DNA of 64,000 nucleotides from Leptotrichia sp. HSP-342 (GTDB lineage: Bacteria > Fusobacteriota > Fusobacteriia > Fusobacteriales > Leptotrichiaceae). The stretch lies in assembly GCF_041199995.1 (NCBI RefSeq), contig NZ_CP165646.1:1674001-1738000 (forward strand), in the 5' to 3' direction. A program made the position numbers and the translations under genes. This document shows, one piece after another, positions 53,260 to 61,831 of this stretch (positions are counted from its first letter, which is position 1; each line of letters starts with the position of its first letter). The notes beneath the pieces were generated by a model that worked only from the letters and a program-made list of their open reading frames with translations, had not been told where the DNA came from and did no database searches.

Positions 53260-56200
53260 TTAAAGCATATAACTTAATTTGTTTCCTCTATTTTTATAAT
53301 CTTGATAATGTTGACTTGCTGTCTTACCAAATCTAAATTGAAAATGTGGTTTGTCTTTAAACTTAATTCCCCATTCTGCACCAAATTTTACAGCTTCATT
53401 ATTAAATAACTTATAATCTTTTTCTCTCCAATATGCTTTTCCATTTTCTATTGTACAGACATCAACAGCTAAACCATAATTATGATAACTATACCCTGCT
53501 TTAACCCATGTTACTACAGGCCCTTTTGTTGTTCTTCCTTTTTTATAAAGTTCATTTTGCTGAGCGTGACTCCTATATCCATCTGTGACTCTCATTCTTA
53601 TTTTATATTTATCTTCCATAAAATTTATCAAATGTTTTACTGTACATCTTATTCTAGGATCTAGTTTTTCTATTCTTTCGTTAGTAACCTTATCCCAAGT
53701 ATCTCTACAATCCAATTTCTGATTTTCATGCGGACAAGTTAAACAATTTTTCTTTTCACTTTCTTTTGGATTTAAAGTTGGAATCTGTTTTGAAGTTGAA
53801 ATATTTGAAATATTATTTTTACCCTTAACATTATTTTTTTGTTCCGCAGGTTTAATATCAGGAACCTTCTCTAATCCGCTTTTTATAGTTTGTGTATTAT
53901 TTTGTAAATTTTTACTTTCATTTCCATTAATCTTAGTTTCAGAATTATTCTCCACTTTTTTATCAACACTATTACTCGCACTTATTCTACTTGATGAACT
54001 ATGAGTATCATCCCACACTCCTTGGCTAAACGGACACACTGCCACACTTTTTCCATTTTTTCTTATAGCATTTAATATATCTCTTGCAGTTGGAACGTGT
54101 TTTGTAGAAGTATAAAGCATTTTCCCTATTCCAATCCAGTTTGATATATCTGATGATTTTATTCTTTGTTTTGGAACTGCTTTTGCCTGTTTTACATTAT
54201 TTTTTATTTTGTAGTTTTGTAATTTTATTTGTTCTGTATTTGTAGTGTTTATATCACTATTTAATTCTGATTCAATCAATTTTTTTGCATTTTCTGTTAT
54301 AGTTAGATTTCCAGCTCGCATTAAATAACCATAAGTTATTACTGGGAGCATTTTTGCAGAATAGAAATTTTTCCTTTCATAATCACATAGGCTTAATCCG
54401 TGATTTTTTACTACTCCTTTCGTATCAAATTTAGGCTCTGACTTTTGTTTTACATTTTTATAAGCTTCTTTGAATACGGTATAGATTCTTTTTCTTAGAT
54501 ATTTTTCTTTTTCTGTAGTAACTTCTTGATTTGCAATTTGCATTTTTGCTTTGTTTATCTTTATAAAATTTTCTTTATTTTTCTTTTGAGACTCACTTAA
54601 TTTTCTCATTCCAAGCATATTTTTTACATCTTTTGAAAAGTAAGAACGCATATTGTCCATTACTCCAGCTTTATATTTTTTCCATTTAGCATATTTTTGT
54701 GCCTCTTTTTTCAGCTGTGTCTGCATAAAATTATTATTTATATCGCTACAAATATTTATTAACAGTTTATATTGACAATCTGCATCTCTCTCAGCTTCCT
54801 TAACTTCTTCCGTTTTGGTAACTGCTGTTCCTACTTCTTTTTGTCCAGCATCATCAATACTTATTATTCCACCGTGCATACATTGTATAGTTGAAATATC
54901 CAGTAATGCAGGCCTGTCTCTTACTTTCACATCTGTATTTTTCTCCCATGTCCCTATTAATGCTGGCTGACAAATCCCGATAGCACTACATGATTTAAAA
55001 GGCTGAATATTTGTATCATTTATATTTGCCTGCTTTGCTCCTCTAAGCATAACTCTATCTTCATTTATTATTAGCCTGCTTATATCCTTTCCAAGCGTGC
55101 ATTTTAACATGCAGTTAGTATTTACAAATAATTCTCCAGTAGGATTTATAATATTCTGCAAATCATAAAATGATTTATAAAACGAATACAAGTCCATAGA
55201 ATCAATATTTGATGCATAATCTCGCAATTCTTTGCTATCTTTAAATAATCCCAAAATAATGCTTTTATCTTTCTCAAAATCTGAATCATCCCTATAATTT
55301 TCATAGACTTCATCAATCAAATTACTTATTTGTCTAATATTTCGTACTTTTATTGCTGATTTTGAAGTTATCCAGTTATTAAGAACAGTAGTTACCCTTA
55401 TATCTTTTCCAATTTTTTGAAGCCTGTCAAATAGTCCCATTTCACTTTTCGAAGGTAAATCTATTCCCTTGTGTTTTTTTATATACCATAACAGATAATT
55501 TCTAACTATATTACTATCTCTATATTTATGATTATCAAAATACTTAATTTCATTTTCTTCCTTAAATCCAGTCTGAACCTTCAAAAATTCAATTATTATA
55601 TTGTCAATTAACCTTCTTGATAAAGGAAACTGTCTGACTCCATTTTCATCTATAGAATATGTTTTTTCGTATTCTAATACATTTTCTCCAAGTTCTCTTA
55701 TCAAATTTTCACATCTTGATTTTTGCAATTCTGATGGCTGTTTTTTACTGACTTTTATAATAATTTCATCAATATCCTTTATTCCTTGTATATATTTATC
55801 ATATTTTTCAGGTAATTGATTTTTTTCAATCTTAACTTCCTCATCTTTTACATGTATCTGAATCACACCTTGTATTTTATCCACATAATCATTTTGCTTC
55901 TTAAATTTATTTACAGGCTTTTTATCAGGAAATTTAATGTATTTTGCTGAATATTGGCTAATTACGTATTCCAGCGACTCTATGCTAGTTTTATTTGGAA
56001 TAGGGTACGAATAAATATAATAAACTATATCCTGTATCCGCAAAACTTCATTATTCTCTTCTCTTCCTCTCAAAATATCGAATCCATGCTGTCTTATTAC
56101 ATTCCCAATATTTTCGTTGCCTTTTGTTGCCTCATCATACATTTTCAAAATAATATTTATATCTTCCTTATTTTCTTCCAGCACCTTTTTTCCAGTCTTA

Positions 56201-57264
56201 GTTTCCAAATATTTTACATAATCCTGATTATAAAGATTTTCATCTTGAAATTTAGCCTTCAGTCTCTTTAGAATAGACTCTTCAGGATTTACAAAGGCTA
56301 ATTCAGGAGCTTTTCCATTTTCAGATCTGTCTCTTTTATACTCTTCGCTATCCCAAACTTCCTCAAATTTCTGTCCATTAAATGTGAATACTCCCACTTT
56401 GCTGGTATTTTCAACATTTTCTATTTTTGTAGTATTTGAGGTTGAAACAGATTTTTGCATTTGTACTGGTTTTGATTGAGAATTATTTGAAATATTATTT
56501 TTAGGTTTCTGCTGAACTGTAGCCTGTTTATTTATATTTTTATTATCAGTCTGAGTATGATTTTTCTCCACAACTTTATGTCCAACTTCACAATTATCCT
56601 TGAATCCAATAATTACTGATAAGTCATGTCCTGCTAAATTTTCAGCATAAAGCAGTGAAGGCATGGAATTTCCATCTACTGGTATTCCCCATACTCCTTT
56701 AAAGTTATTTTCCAAAGCATTAGACATTGCACCTTGTCCACATAAATGCGATGCTGCAAGCATTCCAGATGATGTAAGCAAAAAACTTTTTCCTCTCAAA
56801 TCTTCTGCTTTATAGCCTTGATTTCTTTTTTTCATTATTATTGTTTTTACTCTTGCTTCAGAAGCTGTTACTTTTCCTGGTGCTTTGTAAACTGCATTTC
56901 TAGGAACTGCTACATTTTTACAAATTTTATCCTTATGTTTTTTCAAAGTTGCCCATCTCATTTTTACAGAACGCATAATTACTTCATCTTGTGCTGCTGG
57001 AGTATTCAAAAAACTTTGTTTTCCTGTTAACTTCCATTTTGTGGCACCTTCACCAATAAATCTGGCATTTGCCCAAGTTGATCCTTTTGGTAGCCATCCC
57101 ATATCCATCAAAACATCAGTTCCTATTTGATATTTTCCAATATAGTATTTTTGGTCTGCTAAATCATATTTTCCTCCACTTTCCAGCTTGGCTAATTTTT
57201 CAAAAAATGCAACCGCACTATCCCCAATATCTACTCCATTAAATTTTCTATTTACCACAATCAA
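53260..57264 (-). CDS. Lysozyme-like / DUF4280 (PAAR-like) / M15 peptidase effector
   Basis: 1334 residues. Order: lysozyme-like domain (about 10-225) with KLESGGKYDL giving the probable catalytic Glu28 and a KYQIG loop; Asn/Gln-rich linker (235-290); helical region (300-700); DUF4280 PAAR-like domain (about 713-807: NCMLKCTLGKDISRLII ... STIQCMHGGIISIDDAGQ); helical region; a second polar linker (about 1060-1185); M15 peptidase (about 1201-1334) with RVTDGYRSHAQQNE and zinc ligands His1261 and Asp1268 (SYHNYGLAVDV) and His1307 (KPHFQF). So one chain has two cell-wall hydrolases around a spike-tip domain, the layout of an evolved contractile-injection effector. It has no signal peptide. The start is TTG 57264 or GTG 57258; AAAGGGGG fits the GTG slightly better. 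Domain identities are strong; delivery by injection is inferred from DUF4280. Confidence 0.85.
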   Translation of the reverse strand: MIVVNRKFNGVDIGDSAVAFFEKLAKLESGGKYDLADQKYYIGKYQIGTDVLMDMGWLPKGSTWANARFIGEGATKWKLTGKQSFLNTPAAQDEVIMRSVKMRWATLKKHKDKICKNVAVPRNAVYKAPGKVTASEARVKTIIMKKRNQGYKAEDLRGKSFLLTSSGMLAASHLCGQGAMSNALENNFKGVWGIPVDGNSMPSLLYAENLAGHDLSVIIGFKDNCEVGHKVVEKNHTQTDNKNINKQATVQQKPKNNISNNSQSKPVQMQKSVSTSNTTKIENVENTSKVGVFTFNGQKFEEVWDSEEYKRDRSENGKAPELAFVNPEESILKRLKAKFQDENLYNQDYVKYLETKTGKKVLEENKEDINIILKMYDEATKGNENIGNVIRQHGFDILRGREENNEVLRIQDIVYYIYSYPIPNKTSIESLEYVISQYSAKYIKFPDKKPVNKFKKQNDYVDKIQGVIQIHVKDEEVKIEKNQLPEKYDKYIQGIKDIDEIIIKVSKKQPSELQKSRCENLIRELGENVLEYEKTYSIDENGVRQFPLSRRLIDNIIIEFLKVQTGFKEENEIKYFDNHKYRDSNIVRNYLLWYIKKHKGIDLPSKSEMGLFDRLQKIGKDIRVTTVLNNWITSKSAIKVRNIRQISNLIDEVYENYRDDSDFEKDKSIILGLFKDSKELRDYASNIDSMDLYSFYKSFYDLQNIINPTGELFVNTNCMLKCTLGKDISRLIINEDRVMLRGAKQANINDTNIQPFKSCSAIGICQPALIGTWEKNTDVKVRDRPALLDISTIQCMHGGIISIDDAGQKEVGTAVTKTEEVKEAERDADCQYKLLINICSDINNNFMQTQLKKEAQKYAKWKKYKAGVMDNMRSYFSKDVKNMLGMRKLSESQKKNKENFIKINKAKMQIANQEVTTEKEKYLRKRIYTVFKEAYKNVKQKSEPKFDTKGVVKNHGLSLCDYERKNFYSAKMLPVITYGYLMRAGNLTITENAKKLIESELNSDINTTNTEQIKLQNYKIKNNVKQAKAVPKQRIKSSDISNWIGIGKMLYTSTKHVPTARDILNAIRKNGKSVAVCPFSQGVWDDTHSSSSRISASNSVDKKVENNSETKINGNESKNLQNNTQTIKSGLEKVPDIKPAEQKNNVKGKNNISNISTSKQIPTLNPKESEKKNCLTCPHENQKLDCRDTWDKVTNERIEKLDPRIRCTVKHLINFMEDKYKIRMRVTDGYRSHAQQNELYKKGRTTKGPVVTWVKAGYSYHNYGLAVDVCTIENGKAYWREKDYKLFNNEAVKFGAEWGIKFKDKPHFQFRFGKTASQHYQDYKNRGNKLSYML

Positions 57265-57378
57265 TTTCCCCCTTTAAATCTTAAAACTTTCACAAAATTA
57301 ATTTTATCAATTTAAATAAAATTATTACATTCCTTCTTTGTTTGCTATATTCTTATTTATAATTAATTTTATCATAAA

Positions 57379-58686
57379 CTATTTTAACTGGCTTTTATGT
57401 ATATATCCTTTCATATAATATCCCCCGTCTTTATTATAAAAATACACATATTTCCAGGCACCTTCATTTAAAATTTCCTCAACTGTAACGTTATTCGCTA
57501 ATTTATGAATTATTGAGCTATCTGAACCATTGTTTTCTCTTACATTAACAACATTTTCCTTTGAAGTCGTTATAAAAATTTTACCTGTTCTCTTAGGTGA
57601 TACTAGCCCAAAATCTCTAACTTCTTCACGCCATAAATGTTCACTTTTCATATCCGTTATCACATAATTGGTCCCCCCACTTGCTGCAACTATTGATAAA
57701 AACAGATTATTTCCATCAATGCTTTCCAATTGTGAATCTAAATTTACTATATCTTTTACTATTATTTTTCCATTTTTTGTAAAAAAAGTTTCACTATTTG
57801 ATTGTCCCGCATAAGCATAAGGATATGTAAGAGTGTATATTGAGTAAATATTATTTGTAAAAAAAGCTGCCCCCTCCACTTTATCATCTGCTTCTTTAGA
57901 ATTTTTATTATATTCATCAACTATCTTGTAAATTTCTTTTGGAAGTTTATCCAGTGCAATTTCCTTTGTAGAAAGCTCTTTTATAATCTTTACTGTTTCA
58001 AAACCGTTTATTTTGCTCTCAAATTCTGAAAAATTAGAATATTTTATCATATTTTCTCTCTTTGCAGTAAGTTCCGAGTATCTTTCTTCTATAAATATTT
58101 TTTTAGGAATCATAAAATTACGATAATTTTCATATACATAATCCACAATTTCTTTTGGAACTTCACGTAATTCCAGCCTTTTTAAGTTTTTTAATCTAGA
58201 AATTTCCTCAACTCCGTTTTTTAACGGATTAAAACTTACATCCAAGTGTTCGAGCTTTGCTAATTTTCCAATCCCTCTAATATCACTTATTTTATTGTTA
58301 TGTATCCATAGTTCCCTTAAATTTGGCAAATTTAATAACGGTTTTACATCTTCTATCTGATTAAAATTTATTTTCAATACTTCCATTCTTTTTAGATTTT
58401 CTAACGGCTTTATGTCCTTTATTCTATTCCAACGTAAATCAAGAATTTTTAAATTTTTGTAATTTACAATGCAATTTATCTCTTCCAACCCTTTATTTCT
58501 CAAGTCTATTTTTTCAGCATTAATATTATATTTTTCTAGTTCAGTACAGCTTTTATCTTTTTTGGAAATTGTATGAATTTGTGCCATTTGTTCATTTGTA
58601 TTTCTATTTTCTTTCAACTCATCACTTTTACTGTTACTACATGCTATAAATACTATAAAAATTGAAATTTTTAGTATTTTTCTCAT
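57379..58686 (-). CDS. Leucine-rich-repeat lipoprotein with SH3-like C-terminus (candidate immunity)
   Basis: 435 residues. Lipobox FIACS gives a lipid-modified Cys near residue 16. Residues about 45-200 hold internalin-type LRRs with a 22-residue period (NLKILDLRWNRIKDIKPLEN, MEVLKINFNQIEDVKPLL, LRELWIHNNKISDIRGIG). The middle part (about 210-350) is unassigned. The C-terminal ~65 residues (NVVNVRENNGSDSSIIHKL onward) resemble a bacterial SH3b domain that binds cell wall. It lies 114 bases before the effector start in the same direction, and is itself a periplasm-facing lipoprotein, the usual form of immunity proteins against peptidoglycan hydrolases. The immunity role is a guess from position and topology. 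Confidence 0.75.
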   Translation of the reverse strand: MRKILKISIFIVFIACSNSKSDELKENRNTNEQMAQIHTISKKDKSCTELEKYNINAEKIDLRNKGLEEINCIVNYKNLKILDLRWNRIKDIKPLENLKRMEVLKINFNQIEDVKPLLNLPNLRELWIHNNKISDIRGIGKLAKLEHLDVSFNPLKNGVEEISRLKNLKRLELREVPKEIVDYVYENYRNFMIPKKIFIEERYSELTAKRENMIKYSNFSEFESKINGFETVKIIKELSTKEIALDKLPKEIYKIVDEYNKNSKEADDKVEGAAFFTNNIYSIYTLTYPYAYAGQSNSETFFTKNGKIIVKDIVNLDSQLESIDGNNLFLSIVAASGGTNYVITDMKSEHLWREEVRDFGLVSPKRTGKIFITTSKENVVNVRENNGSDSSIIHKLANNVTVEEILNEGAWKYVYFYNKDGGYYMKGYIHKSQLK

Positions 58687-58791
58687 TTTTCCTCCTATTA
58701 TTTATATTATTATTTTAATTAATAAAAAATTTATTTTATATAAATATTTTTTAATATTTTTATATTTATTCATTTTATTTTAATCTATATA

Positions 58792-58820
58792 ATGATACCT
58801 TATGTTTTAAATTTTGTCAA
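58792..58820 (-). promoter_or_regulatory. Promoter of the lipoprotein-effector operon
   Basis: Minus strand: TTGACA (58815-58820), 17-base spacer, TATCAT (58792-58797) followed by TATATAG. Matches the promoter at 52890-52918 in both boxes and spacing. About 105 bases before the lipoprotein start; the spacer between is A/T-rich. Confidence 0.75.
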
Positions 58821-58869
58821 TAAAAAAATGGTTTTTTCCTAAAAATTTTATATTATTTTGAAAAAGTGC

Positions 58870-58898
58870 TTGTAATTATAATAAAAAAGTGATATTAT
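58870..58898 (+). promoter_or_regulatory. Promoter of the riboflavin operon
   Basis: TTGTAA (58870-58875), 17-base spacer ending in TGA, TATTAT (58893-58898), about 22 bases before the riboswitch. Confidence 0.7.
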
Positions 58899-58920
58899 TA
58901 ATTTAGAAAATAAATTTAAA

Positions 58921-59048
58921 ACTTCAGGGCAGGGCGAAATTCCCGACCGGTGGTAAAGTCCACGAGTTGTTTTTATTTTAAATAAAATTAAAACGACATG
59001 AACTGGTGCAATTCCAGTACCGATAGTTACAGTCTAGATGGTAGAAGT
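58921..59048 (+). ncRNA. FMN riboswitch (RFN element)
   Basis: All conserved RFN segments are present: AGGGCAGGGCGAAATTC, GACCGGTGGTAAAGTCCACG, GAACTGGTGCAATTCCAGTA and CCGATAGTTACAGTCTAGATGG, ending in AGAAG that pairs with CTTC at the start (P1). The variable P3 arm is enlarged by an A/T stretch (about 58970-58995). It precedes ribH and, with the terminator at 59165, should reduce transcription when FMN is plentiful. Confidence 0.97.
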
Positions 59049-59164
59049 GAAATGATTAATTTTTAATATGAATTTATTAAATAATTTTGTTGTATATAAC
59101 TCAGTTATTTATGTAAAATTCAGAATTATAATAATTACAAATTAAAATTACCTACCTTTATATA

Positions 59165-59197
59165 AAAGCCTTGAATCTTAGTATTCTTGGCTTTTTT
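59165..59197 (+). terminator. Riboswitch-controlled intrinsic terminator
   Basis: AAAGCC...GAAT pairs with ATTC...GGCTTT (two internal mismatches), followed by TTTTTTAG. Located between riboswitch and ribH, the expected place for an OFF-switch terminator. Confidence 0.8.
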
Positions 59198-59245
59198 AGT
59201 TTTAAATGAAAATAAAAAATTAAATAATGAGAGGATGATTTAAAA

Positions 59246-59710
59246 ATGAGAACTTTTGAAGGAAAATTTGATGGAAGAAATGTAAAAATATCTATTGTAG
59301 CTGGAAGATTTAATGAATTCATTACTTCAAAATTGATTGGAGGGGCTTTGGATGTATTAAAAAGAAATGATGTTTCTGAAGAAAATATTGATATCGCTTG
59401 GGTTCCAGGAGCTTTTGAAATACCACTAATTGCAAAAAAATTAGCAAATACACAAAAATATGATGCAATAATTACTCTTGGAGCTGTTATAAAAGGTTCT
59501 ACACCACACTTTGACTATGTTTGTGCAGAAGTTTCAAAAGGAGTTGCCCAAATTTCATTGCAAAGTGAATTACCTGTAATTTTTGGAGTTTTAACTACAA
59601 ACAACATTGAAGAAGCTATTGAAAGAGCCGGAACAAAAGCTGGAAATAAAGGCGCAGATGCTGCATTTTCTGCAATCGAAATGATTAATTTAATAAAAGA
59701 AATTGGATAA
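59246..59710 (+). CDS. ribH: 6,7-dimethyl-8-ribityllumazine synthase
   Basis: 154 residues, normal length. Joins the pyrimidine intermediate with dihydroxybutanone phosphate. Motifs: [20 protein letters not shown] near 14-33, [15 protein letters not shown] near 50, and [20 protein letters not shown] near 77-96 with the catalytic His. Unusually it is the first gene after the riboswitch; ribD follows after the 106-bp repeat. Confidence 0.97.
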   Translation: MRTFEGKFDGRNVKISIVAGRFNEFITSKLIGGALDVLKRNDVSEENIDIAWVPGAFEIPLIAKKLANTQKYDAIITLGAVIKGSTPHFDYVCAEVSKGVAQISLQSELPVIFGVLTTNNIEEAIERAGTKAGNKGADAAFSAIEMINLIKEIG

Positions 59711-59787
59711 AAAATATTTTTGTAAAATTTTCAGAAAATTTTGATAAAAATAAAATTATAAATTTAATTGATAGCATCATGAATTAT

Positions 59788-59893
59788 ACTCAAACCTATT
59801 TAAAATTAAACTACTAAAAATTATATAAATTTAGGGTTTGAGTAAAATAGTCATAGCCTTTTGAGTTTAGTTTTAAATCAGTTTTACTATAAT
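59788..59893 (+). repeat. 106-bp interspersed repeat, copy B
   Basis: Inverted counterpart of 33873-33978 with two differences in 106 bases. It begins ACTCAAACCTATTTAAAA, has GGGTTTGAGT near the middle and ends CTATAAT just before the ribD ribosome binding site. It lies inside the rib operon, between ribH and ribD. Confidence 0.85.
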
Positions 59894-59908
59894 AAAGGAA
59901 AAAATAAA

Positions 59909-61024
59909 ATGAGTGAAAATGTTGATGAAAAATATATGAAAATAGCAATTGAACTGGCAAAAAAAGGTGCTGGATCAGTAAATCCCAATCCAATGGTTGG
60001 AGCTGTTGTCGTTCAAAATGGAAAAATTATTGGAACTGGCTATCACAAGTATTTTGGAGGACCTCACGCCGAAGTTTATGCCTTGGATGAAGCTTCAAAA
60101 AACTCTAAAGATTTGTCAGATGCAACAATTTATGTTACATTGGAACCTTGCTCGCATTATGGAAAAACGCCGCCTTGTGCAGAAAAAATTGTAAATTTGG
60201 GATTAAAAAGATGTGTTATTGGCTCATCTGATCCAAATCCAAAAGTAGCTGGAAAAGGTATACAAATATTGAAAAATGCTGGAATTGAAGTTACTGAAAA
60301 TATTTTGAAAGAAGAATGCGACAAAATAAACCAAGTGTTTTTCAAATATATTATGACAAAATTACCATATTTATTCTTAAAATGTGCGATTACTCTAGAT
60401 GGAAAAATTGCTACAAAAACAGGAAATTCCAAATGGATTACAAACGAAGCGGCACGTGAAAAAGTACAATTTTACCGAAATAAATTTATGGGAATAATGG
60501 TTGGGATAAATACTATTCTAGCTGATAATCCAAGTCTTACTGCGAGAATTGAAAACGGTGTAAATCCATATAGAATAATTATTGATCCACATTTAAAAAC
60601 TGAAAAAGATTATACTGTTATTAAGGAAAATATTGATGAAAAAACCATAATTATTACATCAGAAAAAAATAAAAATTCTGAAAAGCAGTTAGATTTTTCT
60701 AAAAATAACAAGGTTAAATTTGTATTTTTAAATGATACAAAATTTAGTTTTAAAGAAATCCTTGAAAAAATTGGAACCTTTGGAATCGACTCAATTTTAT
60801 TAGAAGGTGGTCAATCTCTTATTTCACAGGCATTTGAAGAAGATGTTGTTGATGCTGGGGAAATTTTCATTGCTAATAAAATTTTAGGCGATATTGAAGG
60901 AAAATCTTTTATTACTGGATTTGATAAGAAAAATATGAATGAAGCTATTGTTTTAAAAAATGTAAAATATAATGTTTATAGTGAAAATGTTGGAATGGAA
61001 TTTTTACAAAAAAATTATAATTAA
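59909..61024 (+). CDS. ribD: Riboflavin biosynthesis deaminase/reductase RibD
   Basis: 371 residues from the ATG at 59909 (AAAGGAA upstream, MSENVDEKYMKIAIELAKKG); an in-frame start at 59861 would lie inside the repeat. The N-terminal deaminase (about 1-145) has the zinc site HAEVYALDEA and LEPCSHYGKTPPCAEKI; the reductase (about 150-371) has KCAITLDGKIATKTGNSKWI, IMVGINTILADNPSLTAR and LLEGGQSLISQAF. Catalyses the second and third steps of the pathway. Its last residues EFLQKN repeat at the end of ribE. Confidence 0.96.
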   Translation: MSENVDEKYMKIAIELAKKGAGSVNPNPMVGAVVVQNGKIIGTGYHKYFGGPHAEVYALDEASKNSKDLSDATIYVTLEPCSHYGKTPPCAEKIVNLGLKRCVIGSSDPNPKVAGKGIQILKNAGIEVTENILKEECDKINQVFFKYIMTKLPYLFLKCAITLDGKIATKTGNSKWITNEAAREKVQFYRNKFMGIMVGINTILADNPSLTARIENGVNPYRIIIDPHLKTEKDYTVIKENIDEKTIIITSEKNKNSEKQLDFSKNNKVKFVFLNDTKFSFKEILEKIGTFGIDSILLEGGQSLISQAFEEDVVDAGEIFIANKILGDIEGKSFITGFDKKNMNEAIVLKNVKYNVYSENVGMEFLQKNYN

Positions 61025-61119
61025 CAGATTGACTATAAGTACAGACTAATTTTCTATTATCATTTTAAACTGGAACTACTATAATTTAAAATAAAAAAAT
61101 TAAAAATCAGGAGAAAATC

Positions 61120-61797
61120 ATGTTTACTGGTTTAGTTGAAGAAACTGGAAAAATTATTGATATTGCAAAAAAAGCTGCAAGTATCGAAATTACAATAAGG
61201 GGAAAAAAAGTCGCTGAAAAAGCACAAATTGGAGATAGTATCGCTGTAAATGGCGTGTGTCTGACTGTTACAAAACTAAATGGAAATGACTTTACTGCCG
61301 ATGTAATGTTTGAAACTATTGAAAAAAGCGGTTTAAAACGTGCTAAAGCTGGAGATATTGTAAATCTTGAAAAGTCACTTACACTTATGACTTTTTTAGG
61401 CGGACATCTTGTAATGGGAGATGTTGACTGTGAGGCTAAAATTGTATCAATTACAGACAAAGGGATTGCAAAAGTGTATGAATTCCAGCTGGATAAAAAT
61501 TATAAAAACAATATGAAATACATTGTTGAAAAAGGACGTGTAACGATTGATGGAGCGAGCCTTACAGTAATTGATGTAAATGATAATGATGGAATTTTCT
61601 CAGTTTCACTTATTCCACATACAATTGAAAATATTACCGTTGGAATGAAAAAAACTGGAGATTTTGTAAATATTGAAACAGATTTGTTTGGAAAATATGT
61701 TGAAAAAATATTAAAGTTTGACAATTTTCAAAATATAGAAAATAAAGAAAAAAAATCAAATTTAACAATGGAATTTTTACAAAAAAATGGATTCTAA
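61120..61797 (+). CDS. ribE: Riboflavin synthase, alpha subunit
   Basis: 225 residues. Two lumazine-binding barrel domains in tandem: MFTGLVEETGKIIDIAKK starts the first, with GDSIAVNGVCLTVTK near 38; the second begins near 98 (LVMGDVDCEAKIVSI) with KGRVTIDGASLTVIDVN near 136. Dismutates lumazine to riboflavin. AGGAGA precedes the ATG. The tail is extended by a Lys-rich stretch (NIENKEKKSNLTMEFLQKNG). Confidence 0.96.
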   Translation: MFTGLVEETGKIIDIAKKAASIEITIRGKKVAEKAQIGDSIAVNGVCLTVTKLNGNDFTADVMFETIEKSGLKRAKAGDIVNLEKSLTLMTFLGGHLVMGDVDCEAKIVSITDKGIAKVYEFQLDKNYKNNMKYIVEKGRVTIDGASLTVIDVNDNDGIFSVSLIPHTIENITVGMKKTGDFVNIETDLFGKYVEKILKFDNFQNIENKEKKSNLTMEFLQKNGF

Positions 61798-61831
61798 TTG
61801 AAAATATAATAAAAGAAAGAAGTGATTTTAA

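Noticed and set aside
53482..57030. Several plus-strand open frames opposite the large effector gene
   Set aside because: Antisense shadows in A/T-rich DNA; no ribosome binding site or family similarity.
59788..59893. TATAAT at the end of the repeat as the main ribD promoter
   Set aside because: Transcription would begin at or after the ribosome binding site, so it would make a leaderless message; possible before speD but not convincing here.
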